Of a DNA stretch of 64,000 nucleotides, positions 35,834-44,529 are shown in pieces (position 1 is the stretch's first letter; each line of letters starts with the position of its first letter). Source of the stretch: Actinomycetospora straminea (lineage in GTDB: Bacteria > Actinomycetota > Actinomycetes > Mycobacteriales > Pseudonocardiaceae). The position numbers were made by a program, and so were the translations under genes. The stretch lies in the NCBI RefSeq assembly GCF_028737255.1, contig NZ_JAQZAN010000003.1, positions 248,001 to 312,000 on the forward strand, in the 5' to 3' direction. A model generated the notes under the pieces. The model was not told where the DNA came from. It did not search any database and worked only from the letters and a program-made list of their open reading frames with translations.

Positions 35834-36577
35834 ATGGGAGACATGACCGGACAGGTGGCCATCGTGACCGGCGGCGCCCGGGGCATCGGGCGCGCGATCA
35901 GTGCACGGATGGCCCGGCGCGGCATGAAGGTCGGCGTCGGCTACTCGTCGAACCCGACCTCGGCCGAGGAGCTGCAGGCCGAGTTCCCGGACCAGATCAC
36001 CATCCACCAGGGCAACATCGGCGAGCGCGGCGACTGCGAGCGCGTCTTCGACGAGGTCCTGCAGGCGCACGGCCGGGTGGACGTCCTGGTCAACAACGCC
36101 GGCATCACGGCCGACAAGATGGTGGCGAAGATGGAGGTCGACGACTGGGACCGCGTGGTCCAGGTCAACCTCTCGGGCACGTTCTACATGTCGCAGCTCG
36201 CGTACCTGCACATGGCCGAGCGGGGCATGGGCCGCATCGTCAACATCAGCTCGGTCATCGGCGAGAAGGGCAACGCCGGGCAGGTCAACTACGCGGCGAC
36301 GAAGTCCGGGCTCTTCGGCATGACGATGTCGATGGCCCAGGAGGGCGCGCGCAAGGGCGTCACGGTCAACTGCGTGGCGCCGGGCTACGTCGAGACCGAC
36401 ATGGTCGCCGCCGTGCCCGAGCAGGCCCTGGAGAAGATCGTGGCGGGGATCCCGCTCAAGCGCCTCGGTCAGCCGGACGAGATCGCCCGCGTCGTCGAGT
36501 TCCTGGCCGACCCCGAGTCGGGGTACATCACGGGCCAGGTCTACTCGGTCAACGGCGGCCTGCACATGGACGCCTGA
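35834..36577 (+). CDS. SDR-family acetoacetyl-CoA reductase-like / 3-oxoacyl-ACP reductase (PhaB/FabG type)
   Basis: 247 aa. Classical short-chain dehydrogenase: TGGARGIGRAI (NADPH site), NNAGIT, the catalytic Ser at NISSV, YAATK (Tyr-Lys, in VNYAATKSGLFGMT) and the ending ITGQVYSVNGGLHM. NNAGITADKM and the sequence after YAATK resemble PhaB acetoacetyl-CoA reductases, which make (R)-3-hydroxybutyryl-CoA. FabG and PhaB cannot be separated with certainty by eye. ATG 35834 with AGGGGAG upstream. Divergent from the PhaC-like gene. Confidence 0.85.
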   Translation: MGDMTGQVAIVTGGARGIGRAISARMARRGMKVGVGYSSNPTSAEELQAEFPDQITIHQGNIGERGDCERVFDEVLQAHGRVDVLVNNAGITADKMVAKMEVDDWDRVVQVNLSGTFYMSQLAYLHMAERGMGRIVNISSVIGEKGNAGQVNYAATKSGLFGMTMSMAQEGARKGVTVNCVAPGYVETDMVAAVPEQALEKIVAGIPLKRLGQPDEIARVVEFLADPESGYITGQVYSVNGGLHMDA

Positions 36578-36596
36578 CCAGGGACGACACCAGGGG

Positions 36597-37553
36597 CTAC
36601 ACCAGGCGCGCGGTCAGCTCGTCGCAGACGTCGTCGAGCGCCGTCGCCGCGGCCCGGCAGACGCCGGGGAACGACAGGAAGCCGTGCACGGCGCGGGCGT
36701 GGTCGGTGTGCCGGACGGGCACGCCGGCCGCGTCCAGCCGCGCGGTGTAGTCGACGCCGTCGTCGTGCAGCGGGTCCACCCCGGCGGTGACCACGAGCGC
36801 CGGGGGCAGGCCGGACACGTCCGGCGCGAACAGCGGGGAGCAGAGCGGGTCGCCCGGGTCGGCGGGGCCGGCGGGGCCGCCCAGGTAGTGGCGGCGGAAC
36901 ACCTCCATGTCCGCGCGCGTGAGGACCGGCCCGGCCGCGAAGCGGTCCACCGACGGCCGCGAGAACGTCAGGTCGAGCACCGGGTAGAGCAGGACCTGGG
37001 CGTCGATCACCGGCCCGGCCTCGCGGGCCAGCAGGCAGACGACGGCGGCGAGGTTCCCGCCGGCGCTGTCGCCCATGACGGCGAGGCGGTCCGCCCGGGC
37101 GCCCAGCGACGCCGCCTCGCGCGCCACCCACGACACCGCCGCGTACCCGTCCTCGCGCCCCGCCGGGTAGGGGTGCTCGGGGGCCAGGCGGTAGTCGACC
37201 GACACCACGAGCGCGCCGACCCGTGCGGCGACGTGCGCGCACAGCCAGTCGGACTGGTCGAGGTTGCCCAGCGTCCCGCCGCCGCCGTGGAAGTTGACGA
37301 CGACGGGCAGCGCGCGCGCCGTCTGCGGGCGGTAGAGGCGCACCGGGAGCGGGCCGACGGCGGTGTCGGCGACACGGTCGGTGACGAACACGCCCCGCGG
37401 CATCGGGCCGAAGACCCGCGAGGTGACCAGGTTGTGGGACAGGCGCCGCTCGCGGGCGCGCGTGATCTCCTCGGGGCCCATGCGGCTGACCGCGACCGCC
37501 CCCGACACGTCGGCGAACCACGTGAACACGCGCAGCCGGACGTCGATGTCCAT
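36597..37553 (-). CDS. Alpha/beta hydrolase, hormone-sensitive-lipase family esterase
   Basis: 318 aa. Oxyanion hole motif NFHGGGGTLG, then VDYRLAPEHPYPAG.EDGYAAVSWV, nucleophile VMGDSAGGNLAAVV, VTAGVDPLHDDG (Asp) and AVHGFLSF (His). This is the bacterial HSL (group IV) carboxylesterase pattern for short acyl or aryl esters. ATG 37553. Converges with the reductase-like SDR, leaving 19 nt between stops. A role on hydroxyalkanoate oligomers is conceivable from location but unproven. Confidence 0.87.
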   Translation of the reverse strand: MDIDVRLRVFTWFADVSGAVAVSRMGPEEITRARERRLSHNLVTSRVFGPMPRGVFVTDRVADTAVGPLPVRLYRPQTARALPVVVNFHGGGGTLGNLDQSDWLCAHVAARVGALVVSVDYRLAPEHPYPAGREDGYAAVSWVAREAASLGARADRLAVMGDSAGGNLAAVVCLLAREAGPVIDAQVLLYPVLDLTFSRPSVDRFAAGPVLTRADMEVFRRHYLGGPAGPADPGDPLCSPLFAPDVSGLPPALVVTAGVDPLHDDGVDYTARLDAAGVPVRHTDHARAVHGFLSFPGVCRAAATALDDVCDELTARLV

Positions 37554-37839
37554 GGCGCCCCCTCCCGCGACCCTGCTGGGCTCGCTCCCGCCCGTCGCGG
37601 CGACCACCCGGTGATCACGGCGGCGGGAGGCGGACAGACTGCCCGATCGGCCCTGCGACACGCGCCCCGAACGGCCCATCGATCGGGGGCTGTCGGTGAC
37701 CGGTTCCTGGTCCACGGGGACGAGCGGGTGAGACGCGTGTCGCAGCGACGACACTCCGCGTCGCTTCGGCGGGCGGTTGCTCCGGACGTCGGAGCACGGC
37801 GGCGGACGGGCACTGACCGTGGCGCCACGTCGCGGCCCG

Positions 37840-37852
37840 TAGCGTCGGTCCG
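37840..37852 (+). promoter_or_regulatory. -10 TAGCGT, leaderless start at 37853
   Basis: TAGCGT (37840-37845) ends 7 nt before GTG 37853. The remaining 300-nt gap (37554-37852) holds no gene that I can support and presumably contains the divergent esterase promoter. Confidence 0.5.
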
Positions 37853-38608
37853 GTGAGCACGCCGCCGACGAGCGACCGGGGCGACCGCCCCGACGCCCGG
37901 CAGCTCGAGAACCTCCTCGTCGCGGCCGTCGTGCTCGTCCTGCTCGTCGGCGCCGCGGTCGCGGGCGTGGTGGCGGTGACCCGCCGCGGACCCGACGCCG
38001 CACCCACCTACGCGCAGCCGGCCGCCGCGCCGGCGCCCGCCGACGCCGCGACGCGGGCCACCTGGGCCGCCGACACGGCCGGTCGCAGCGGCGTGCCGGC
38101 CCGCGCGCTCGCCGCCTACGCCGGCGCCGAGGCCGCCGCGCGCGACGAGCTCGCCGACTGCGGGCTGTCGTGGGTGACCCTCGCCGGGCTCGGGCGGGTG
38201 GAGTCGAACCACGGCCGCTTCGGCGACACCGCGCTCGACGACGGCGGCCGCCCGCGCGAGGCGATCCGCGGCCCCGAGCTCGACGGCACGAACGGCAACC
38301 GCACCATCCGCGACACCGACGGCGGGCGCCTCGACGGCGACACCACCTACGACCGCGCGGTCGGCCCGCTCCAGTTCATCCCGACGACCTGGGCGCTCTA
38401 CGCCGCCGACGGGGACGGCGACGGGGTGAGCGACCCCGACGACCTCGACGACGCCGCCCTGGCCGCCGCCCGCTACCTCTGCACCGACGACCGCGACCTG
38501 CGCCGCGGCGACGACTGGCGCGCCGCGGTGCTGGCCTACAACCGCTCGCAGGCCTACGTCGACCGCGTGCGGCGCGAGGCCCTCGGCGCGGCGAGCGCCA
38601 CGTCCTGA
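37853..38608 (+). CDS. Membrane-anchored lytic transglycosylase-like (lysozyme-fold) protein
   Basis: 251 aa. Cytosolic N terminus, one signal-anchor helix (ENLLVAAVVLVLLVGAAVAGVVAVT, about residues 19-43), a Pro/Ala linker, then an SLT-like domain: LAGLGRVESNHGRFG carries the catalytic Glu. VGPLQFIPTTWALYAADGDGDGVSDPDDLDDAALAAARYLC and VLAYNRSQAYVDRV complete the lysozyme fold. It likely cleaves peptidoglycan glycan strands outside the membrane. GTG 37853 has a -10 seven nt upstream (leaderless). Confidence 0.85.
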   Translation: MSTPPTSDRGDRPDARQLENLLVAAVVLVLLVGAAVAGVVAVTRRGPDAAPTYAQPAAAPAPADAATRATWAADTAGRSGVPARALAAYAGAEAAARDELADCGLSWVTLAGLGRVESNHGRFGDTALDDGGRPREAIRGPELDGTNGNRTIRDTDGGRLDGDTTYDRAVGPLQFIPTTWALYAADGDGDGVSDPDDLDDAALAAARYLCTDDRDLRRGDDWRAAVLAYNRSQAYVDRVRREALGAASATS

Positions 38609-38646
38609 GGCGCGCGGGAGGGCCCGGCGGTCGGCTCGGGCCCGGC

Positions 38647-39006
38647 TCAGCGGCGGGCGAGCCGCCGCTCGCCCAGCGACCCGGTGCGGTACTCGAGCCC
38701 GTAGTGCCCGAACACCCCCGGCTCGTCCTCGGCGCGCAGCTCGCCGTCGGTGTCGATCGACGGCGCCTCGCGCACGAGCTCCCGGCCGAACGCGATCTTC
38801 ACGTGGGCGGGCGTCACCACGGCGCCCTTGAGCGGGGCGAAGGCGAGCCGGGTGCCCCCGAAGAGCGAAGAGATCCTCACCGTCGCGAACACCGGCTCGT
38901 CGCCCAGGGTGTCGACGTAGACCGCGTCCAGGGTCCCGATCTTCGAGCCCTCCGGGTCGACCACCGGGCGGTTGCGCCAGTCGCGGATGTTCTCGGCCGG
39001 GATCAC
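38647..39006 (-). CDS. PRC-barrel domain protein
   Basis: 119 aa. IRDWRNRPVVDPEGSKIGTLDAVYVDTLGDEPVFATVR is a PRC-barrel opening, followed by FAPLKGAVVTPAHVKIAFGRELVREAPSID and a C-terminal HYGLEYRTGS. PRC barrels occur in RNA-processing and photosynthetic proteins; in actinobacteria this free-standing group is uncharacterised and often stress-associated. GTG 39006 overlaps no other gene. It is followed upstream on the same strand by a small three-helix protein 22 nt away. Confidence 0.82.
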   Translation of the reverse strand: MIPAENIRDWRNRPVVDPEGSKIGTLDAVYVDTLGDEPVFATVRISSLFGGTRLAFAPLKGAVVTPAHVKIAFGRELVREAPSIDTDGELRAEDEPGVFGHYGLEYRTGSLGERRLARR

Positions 39007-39028
39007 GGGGCCGAGCCTAGGGCCCTGG

Positions 39029-39265
39029 TCAGGCCGCGAGGGCCCGGCGCACCGACCGCTCGACGAGGATCGGGAGGAAGGCGCTGACCCGTGCGCCGGC
39101 GAGGCGCTCCCGGGCGTCGGCGACCAGCAGGTGCACGTGCTCGGCCGGCACCCCGGCCCGCGTGTACCGGTCGACCAGGCGCGCCTCGGTGTCGCCCAGG
39201 GCGTCCGGCGCCGGGGACGTCGTCGTCGTGGTGCCGGTGCCGCTCGCGTCGACCGTGGTGGTCAT
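39029..39265 (-). CDS. Small three-helix-bundle protein, unknown function
   Basis: 78 aa. A Thr-rich N terminus, then about 55 residues of helix-forming sequence: DTEARLVDRYTRAGVPAEHV, LLVADARERLAGARV and AFLPILVERSVRRALAA. The spacing and the F.P.LVER ending match the actinobacterial three-helix-bundle dimerisation proteins I recall, frequently near stress genes. ATG 39265. Same strand as the PRC-barrel gene 22 nt downstream, so perhaps co-transcribed. Confidence 0.6.
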   Translation of the reverse strand: MTTTVDASGTGTTTTTSPAPDALGDTEARLVDRYTRAGVPAEHVHLLVADARERLAGARVSAFLPILVERSVRRALAA

Positions 39266-39389
39266 GCCCCGTCTCCTCGTCCGCGCCGGTGTCCACGACT
39301 CGCTCGTGCACAACCGATCCCATCCCAGCAGGAGCGCGAGGGTCCGGGCCAGGGGAATGACTCGGTGCTCACACCCCGGCCGGCCGAGG

Positions 39390-40265
39390 TCACACGCCGC
39401 GCAGCGCCGGCTGCTCGGCGGTGTCCGGGCGCGTGCCGAGCAGCGTCTCGTCGGTGGTCGGCAGCTCGGCGCGGGCGATCCGCCCGCCCCGGGCCAGCGC
39501 GCGCCCGATCGGGTAGGCGAGCGCGGCCGGGGGCAGCGGGCCCTCCTCACCGCCGAGGTGCACGCGGACCTCGGCGGGCTCGGCGCTCGGGTCCTCGGGC
39601 AGGCCGAGGCGGCGCAGCGCCTGCCCGGCCACGGCCCGCGAGCTGTCGTGCAGCCCGGTGCCCGGCGGCAGCGCGGCGAGGATCTCCTCCACGACCAGCG
39701 GGTAGTGGGTGCAGCCGAGGACGACCGAGCGGCACCGCGCGGGCGTGCGCGCCGCGGCGTACGCCACCGCCTCCCGCACCGCGGCGGCGTCGGCGTGCTC
39801 GACGGCGGTGGCGAGCCCGGGGCAGGCGACGGACTCCGCCTGGCCGGGTGCGGCGAAGCGCGCGACCAGGTCGGCCTGGTAGGCGCTGCCCGTGGTGCGC
39901 TCGGTGGCCCACACCGCGAAGGGCAAGCCGGTGGCGCCCGCGGGCTTGACCGCCGGCACCGTCGCGACCACCGGCCGGTCGGGCTCGAGGGCCTCGCGCA
40001 GCGGGACCACCGCGGTCACCGAGGCGGTGTTGCACGGCACCACGATCGCGTCCGCCCCCCGCTCGACGGCGCGCCGGCCGGTGCCGACGACCCGGTCGAC
40101 GATCCACGACGACGCCTTCGACCCCCACGGCATGCCCTCGGGGTCGAGGTAGAGGTCGAGCGCGAGGTCCGGGCGCAGGTGGCGCAGCCACCCGGCGGTG
40201 GGCAGCAGGCCGCACCCCGAGTCGAGGAGCGCGACGCGCTGGGGGCGCTGGGGCTGGCCGGCCAT
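39390..40265 (-). CDS. murI: Glutamate racemase-like (Asp/Glu racemase family)
   Basis: 291 aa. The two-cysteine racemase core: ALLDSGCGLL (DSG loop), VPCNTASVTAVVPLREAL (first Cys) and VLGCTHYPLVVEEI (second Cys). It interconverts L- and D-glutamate for peptidoglycan. DSGCG replaces the common DSGxGG and the N-terminal loop LPTAGWLRHLRPD is divergent, so it may be a second, specialised racemase rather than the housekeeping MurI. ATG 40265. Same direction as the reductase-like gene upstream (39-nt gap). Confidence 0.75.
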   Translation of the reverse strand: MAGQPQRPQRVALLDSGCGLLPTAGWLRHLRPDLALDLYLDPEGMPWGSKASSWIVDRVVGTGRRAVERGADAIVVPCNTASVTAVVPLREALEPDRPVVATVPAVKPAGATGLPFAVWATERTTGSAYQADLVARFAAPGQAESVACPGLATAVEHADAAAVREAVAYAAARTPARCRSVVLGCTHYPLVVEEILAALPPGTGLHDSSRAVAGQALRRLGLPEDPSAEPAEVRVHLGGEEGPLPPAALAYPIGRALARGGRIARAELPTTDETLLGTRPDTAEQPALRGV

Positions 40266-40304
40266 CGCCTCCGAGTCTAGGACGACGCGATCTCGGACCG
40301 TCCC

Positions 40305-41402
40305 TCAGACCATCGCGGCGCTGCCGACGTCCGGGTGCTCGCGGTGGAAGGCGACCATCGCACCGACGTGCTCGGCGAACGACGGGCAGCGCACGCCCAC
40401 CTCGTCGAGCAGCGCCGTCGTGGCCGTCACGTCGTAGACGGTGGGGTGGGTCAGGTAGTCGAGCGTCGACGAGGGCAGCTTGAACAGCCGCCCGACGCCC
40501 GGCAGATGGTCGATCGAGAAGCGCGAGAGCGTCGTCGGCACGGGCACGACCTTGAGGCGCTTGTCGGTGTGGGCCGCGAACGCCTCGCACATCTCCAGCA
40601 CCGACGGCGGGCGCGGCGCGGCCAGCGCCACCGTCCGGTTCACCGCGCCGGCGTGCGGCGCGAGCGCGGCGATGGCGTCGACGACGAAGTCGCTCGGCAC
40701 GAGGTTGAACTGCACGCGCGCCGGGTCGCCGGGCAGCGGCATCACCGCGACCCGGCCCTGGCGGGCGATGAGCTGCAGGGCGTAGTACGGCCCGTCGTAC
40801 TTCTGGGTCTCGCCGGTGCGGCTGTCGCCCACGACCACCGACGGCCGGTAGATCGTCACCGGCATCCCGGCGTCGCGCGCCTTCGCGACGACCCGCTCGG
40901 CCTCGTGCTTGGTGTGCTCGTAGTGGTTGGAGAAGGACTGCCCGAGCTCGAGGTCGTCCTCGGCGAAGATGCCGGGGTAGCGCCCGGAGACGTAGCAGGT
41001 GCTGACGTACTGCAGGCGCACGAGCTCGTCGGCGCCGCGGGCGAGGTCGACGACGTTCCGCGTGCCCTCGACGTTGACCGCCCACGCGAGCTCCGGCGCG
41101 ACGGACAGGTCGTAGACCGCCGCGAGGTGGAAGATCTCCAGCGGCCCGCCGCGCAGCCTCGCGGTCTCCTCGTCGTCGAGACCGAGGCCCGGGCGGGTGA
41201 TGTCGCCGACGACGAGGCGGGTGCGCCGCGCGATGGCGGGCTCGGCCGACTCGAGGCGCTCGAGGGTCCCGCGCGCCTGGTCGAGCCAGCGCTCCTGCAC
41301 GAGCGCGACGGCCTGCGCGTCCGGGGACCGGCGCAGCGTCCGTGGCAGCAGCGCGCTGCCCAGGAAGCCGGGGAAGCCGGTGTAGAGCACGGTCGTCGCC
41401 AA
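40305..41402 (-). CDS. SDR-family (extended, male-sterility/fatty acyl reductase-like) oxidoreductase
   Basis: 365 aa. TTVLYTGFPGFLGSALL is a variant of the TGxxGxxG NAD(P) site, followed by EIFHLAAVYDL, NVEGTRNVVDLA, YVSTCYVSG (Ser/Thr) and NHYEHTKHEAE, where YxxxK is Y..TK. IYRPSVVVGDS and FNLVPSDFVVDAI follow. This is the NAD_binding_4 architecture of acyl or aldehyde reductases, but without the extra C-terminal domain. TTG 41402 is chosen since GGAGG lies 6 nt upstream and it precedes the Rossmann strand directly. Substrate unknown. Confidence 0.8.
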   Translation of the reverse strand: MATTVLYTGFPGFLGSALLPRTLRRSPDAQAVALVQERWLDQARGTLERLESAEPAIARRTRLVVGDITRPGLGLDDEETARLRGGPLEIFHLAAVYDLSVAPELAWAVNVEGTRNVVDLARGADELVRLQYVSTCYVSGRYPGIFAEDDLELGQSFSNHYEHTKHEAERVVAKARDAGMPVTIYRPSVVVGDSRTGETQKYDGPYYALQLIARQGRVAVMPLPGDPARVQFNLVPSDFVVDAIAALAPHAGAVNRTVALAAPRPPSVLEMCEAFAAHTDKRLKVVPVPTTLSRFSIDHLPGVGRLFKLPSSTLDYLTHPTVYDVTATTALLDEVGVRCPSFAEHVGAMVAFHREHPDVGSAAMV

Positions 41403-41599
41403 CGCGGGCCTCCGGGGTCCCTCGGTGTCGGGGTGCGCAGAGAGAACCACGACGGCGCTGCTCGTGCCGGGCGACCGGCACACGACCGGCTGTGAGCGCG
41501 GTCATGGGCCCCGACGTCTCGGGCCGGGAAGGTGTCGCCGTCACCGCACCCGGGGAAGACTTCGCAGAACGGCCGGATCGGCAGGGAGGGTTCAACCAG

Positions 41600-42967
41600 A
41601 TGAGCGCGCAGCGCATCGTGGTGGTCGGCGCCGGGTTCGCCGGCTTGAAGTGCGTCCAGCGCCTCGAACGTGAGCTCAAGGACGAGCTGGCGCGGAACGA
41701 GGTGGAGATCGTGGTGGTCAACCCCCACGACTACATGCTCTACCTGCCCCTGTTGCCGCAGGTCGCGGCCGGGGTGATCACCGCCCAGTCGGTCACCGTG
41801 CCGCTGCCGCGGGCGATCAAGCGGGCGCAGCGGCTGCCGGGCCAGGTGGTCGGGCTCGACCTGGAGCGCAAGGTCGCCGTCGTCAAGAAGATCAGCGAGG
41901 ACGTCGTCGACCTGCCCTACGACCGGCTCGTCATCGCCGCGGGCAGCGTCACCCGGCAGTTCGACATCAAGGGCCTCGAGGAGCACGGCCTCGGGATGAA
42001 GAACCTCGGCGAGGCCGCGTACCTGCGCGACCACGTCCTCTCCCAGCTCGAGCTGGCCAACGCCTCGACCGACCCGGAGGAGCGCGCGGCCCGCTGCGGC
42101 TTCGTCGTGGTCGGCGGCGGCTACGCCGGCACCGAGACCGCCGCGTGCCTCGAGCTGCTCACCGACGCCGCGATGAAGCGCTTCCCCCGCCTCGACCCGA
42201 CGCTGGTGAAGTGGACGCTGGTCGACATCGCCCCGCGCCTCATGCCCGAGCTCGGGCAGCGCCTCGGCGAGGAGGCCCTCGACCTGCTGCGCCGCCGCGG
42301 CATCGGCATCCGACTCGAGACCGGTGTCGAGGAGGTCACCGACTCCAGCGTCACCCTCACCGACGGCAGCACGATCCCCACCAAGACCCTGGTGTGGACC
42401 GCCGGCGTCACCGCGAGCCCGCTGGTCAAGATGCTCGGCGTCGAGCTGGTCCGCGGCCGCGTCAAGTGCGGCACCGACCTGCGTCTCGAGGGCTACGAGG
42501 ACGTCTTCGTGCTCGGCGACGCCGCCGCGGTGCCCGACCTCACCGCGGACCCGCCCGGCTCGGCGCTCTGCCCGCCGACCGCGCAGCACGCGACGCGGCA
42601 GGCGGTGATCGCCGCCGACAACGTCGTCGCCTCGCTGCGCGGTCAGCCGCTGCGCGAGTACAAGCACCACGACCTCGGGCTCGTCGTCGACCTCGGCGGC
42701 ACCCAGGCGGTGGCGCACCCGCTGAAGCTGCGGCTCACGGGCGTCATCGCCCAGGCCGTCACCCGCGGCTACCACCTCTACGCGCTGCCGCTCCAGCGCA
42801 CGCGGATGCGGGTGATCTTCAACTGGATCCTGCACCTGTTCGGCGGCGACGACTTCATCCGCATCGGCTTCCTCGCCGGCCGCAAGAGCGAGACGTCGTC
42901 GTTCGAGGAGACGCGCGACTACCTCTCCGAGGAGGAGATGGCGAAGCGGGCCACGGCGGCCTCGTGA
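41600..42967 (+). CDS. ndh: Type II NADH dehydrogenase (second paralog)
   Basis: 455 aa, closer to standard NDH-2 length than the 19354 paralog. RIVVVGAGFAGLKCVQRL (FAD), GFVVVGGGYAGTETAACLELL (NADH), VLGDAAAVPDL (FAD), the quinone-region motif CPPTAQHATRQA, and C-terminal amphipathic segments RVIFNWILHLFGGDDFIRIGF for membrane contact. Oxidises NADH with menaquinone and pumps no protons. ATG 41600 with SD AGGGAGGG 9 nt upstream. An alpha/beta hydrolase follows after 10 nt and may be co-transcribed. Confidence 0.9.
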   Translation: MSAQRIVVVGAGFAGLKCVQRLERELKDELARNEVEIVVVNPHDYMLYLPLLPQVAAGVITAQSVTVPLPRAIKRAQRLPGQVVGLDLERKVAVVKKISEDVVDLPYDRLVIAAGSVTRQFDIKGLEEHGLGMKNLGEAAYLRDHVLSQLELANASTDPEERAARCGFVVVGGGYAGTETAACLELLTDAAMKRFPRLDPTLVKWTLVDIAPRLMPELGQRLGEEALDLLRRRGIGIRLETGVEEVTDSSVTLTDGSTIPTKTLVWTAGVTASPLVKMLGVELVRGRVKCGTDLRLEGYEDVFVLGDAAAVPDLTADPPGSALCPPTAQHATRQAVIAADNVVASLRGQPLREYKHHDLGLVVDLGGTQAVAHPLKLRLTGVIAQAVTRGYHLYALPLQRTRMRVIFNWILHLFGGDDFIRIGFLAGRKSETSSFEETRDYLSEEEMAKRATAAS

Positions 42968-42977
42968 GCAGTCCGCG

Positions 42978-43931
42978 GTGACGGCCGGCAGGGACGACGA
43001 TGAGGACGGCGGCGGACGGGTCACCGACCTGGTCGCCCGCGACGGCACGCGCCTGCGGCGCTGGGACAACGGCGCCGCGGGCGTGCCGGTCGTGCTGTCC
43101 AACGGGCTCGGCGCCAGCCCGACGGCGTGGCCCTTCCTGCACGGCGAGGACTGCGGCTACCACGCCACCAGCTGGCACCACCGCGGGCTGGGCGGGTCGG
43201 CGCGCCCGGACGACGAGACGCACATCGGGGTCGGCGACCACGCCGAGGACCTGCTCGCGGTGATGGACGACGCGGGCATGGACCGCGCCGTCGTCGTGGG
43301 CTGGTCGGTGGGGGTGGCCGTGGCGATCGAGGCCGCCCGCCGGGCGCCCGGCCGGGTCGCGGGCCTGCTCGCCCTCGGCGGGGTCGCCACCGGCGCGTTC
43401 CGGGTGCTGCCCCGCGGCCCGCTGCCCGGCCAACTGCCCGAGGGCGTGCACCGGCGCGCCGCGCAGCTCGGCGGCTGGCTGCTGCGGGTCGTGGGCCCGC
43501 CGATCTCCGGGGTGATCGACCTGTTGCCGCGCAGCCTGGACGCCTCGCGGGACGCGTTCGACCGCGCCGGCGTCGACCCGGCGGTCCTCGACCCCACGGG
43601 TGCGGCGGCGCCGATGATCACGCTCGCCGAGGTGGCGCGGCAGTTCGCCCGCCACGACTGGACGTGGTTCTCGCGGATGGTGCTCGCGGCCGCCGAGCAC
43701 GAGGCCCCCGCCGACGAGGACCTCGCGACGCTGACGATGCCCGCGACCGTCGTCGCCGGCGACTACGACACCCTCGCCCCGCCGGCGGACATGGCCGCGC
43801 TCGCCGCGGCCCTGCCCGACGCCCGGCTCGCGCGCCTGCCCGGCTCGCACTTCCTGCCGCTGCAGTTCCCCGACGCCCTGGCCGGCGAGCTGGCGGCGCT
43901 CGCCGAGCGCGCGGGCCTCGACGGGGACTAG
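42978..43931 (+). CDS. Alpha/beta-fold hydrolase
   Basis: 317 aa. Alpha/beta hydrolase_1: VVLSNGLGASPTAW (oxyanion region), SWHHRGLGGSARP, VVVGWSVGVAVAIEAARR (Ser in GWSVG), TVVAGDYDTLAPP (Asp) and LPGSHFLPLQFPD (His). A complete Ser-Asp-His triad is therefore visible. Esterase, lipase or perhydrolase; no substrate can be assigned. GTG 42978 lies 10 nt after the NDH-2 stop. The stop is 15 nt from the convergent aroQ stop. Confidence 0.85.
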   Translation: MTAGRDDDEDGGGRVTDLVARDGTRLRRWDNGAAGVPVVLSNGLGASPTAWPFLHGEDCGYHATSWHHRGLGGSARPDDETHIGVGDHAEDLLAVMDDAGMDRAVVVGWSVGVAVAIEAARRAPGRVAGLLALGGVATGAFRVLPRGPLPGQLPEGVHRRAAQLGGWLLRVVGPPISGVIDLLPRSLDASRDAFDRAGVDPAVLDPTGAAAPMITLAEVARQFARHDWTWFSRMVLAAAEHEAPADEDLATLTMPATVVAGDYDTLAPPADMAALAAALPDARLARLPGSHFLPLQFPDALAGELAALAERAGLDGD

Positions 43932-43946
43932 GCCAGGAGGAGGCGC

Positions 43947-44408
43947 TCAGGCGCGGCGCACGATCCGCTCGGCGAGGAAGCGCAGCGCGAGCTCGTAGCC
44001 CGTCGTCCCGGCGCCGGCGATCACGGCCGTGGCGACCGGCGACACGTACGAGTGCGACCGGAACGCCTCCCGGGCGTGGACGTTCGACAGGTGCACCTCG
44101 ACCACGGGCACGGGCAGCGCGGCCAGCGCGTCGCGCAGGGCCACGGACGTGTGCGTGTAGCCGCCCGGATTGATGATCACTCCGCCGTGGCCGGTCATGG
44201 CCTCGTGGACGGCGTCGATGAGCACGCCCTCGTGGTTGCTCTGCCGCGCGTCCACCTCCAGGCCGAGCTCGGCGGCGGTGCGGCGGCACCGTTCCACCAG
44301 GTCGTCGAGGGTGTCGGTGCCGTAGACCTCCGGCTCCCGGCGACCCAGGAGATCCAGGTTGGGGCCGTTGACGACCAGGACACGGCGGGCGTCGTGCTGC
44401 CACTCCAT
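43947..44408 (-). CDS. aroQ: 3-dehydroquinate dehydratase, type II
   Basis: 153 aa, type II length. [21 protein letters not shown] (catalytic Arg and Tyr), [19 protein letters not shown] (Asn/His/Glu), [18 protein letters not shown] (Asn-Pro-Gly), [12 protein letters not shown] and [19 protein letters not shown] (His). It dehydrates 3-dehydroquinate in the shikimate or quinate pathway. Isolated from other aro genes, so it may be the quinate-degrading copy or simply dispersed. ATG 44408; divergent from the BldM-like regulator. Confidence 0.93.
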   Translation of the reverse strand: MEWQHDARRVLVVNGPNLDLLGRREPEVYGTDTLDDLVERCRRTAAELGLEVDARQSNHEGVLIDAVHEAMTGHGGVIINPGGYTHTSVALRDALAALPVPVVEVHLSNVHAREAFRSHSYVSPVATAVIAGAGTTGYELALRFLAERIVRRA

Positions 44409-44529
44409 CGGGGGTTCCTAACCACGCTGTTGTCATTCGGGGGTCAAGCGGACGGGTGGGGTGACCGATGAGGGGAGCAGCGCCCACCGTGCTCACGGCG
44501 GGCGGCCTCCCCACCCGGACGGAGTCTGT

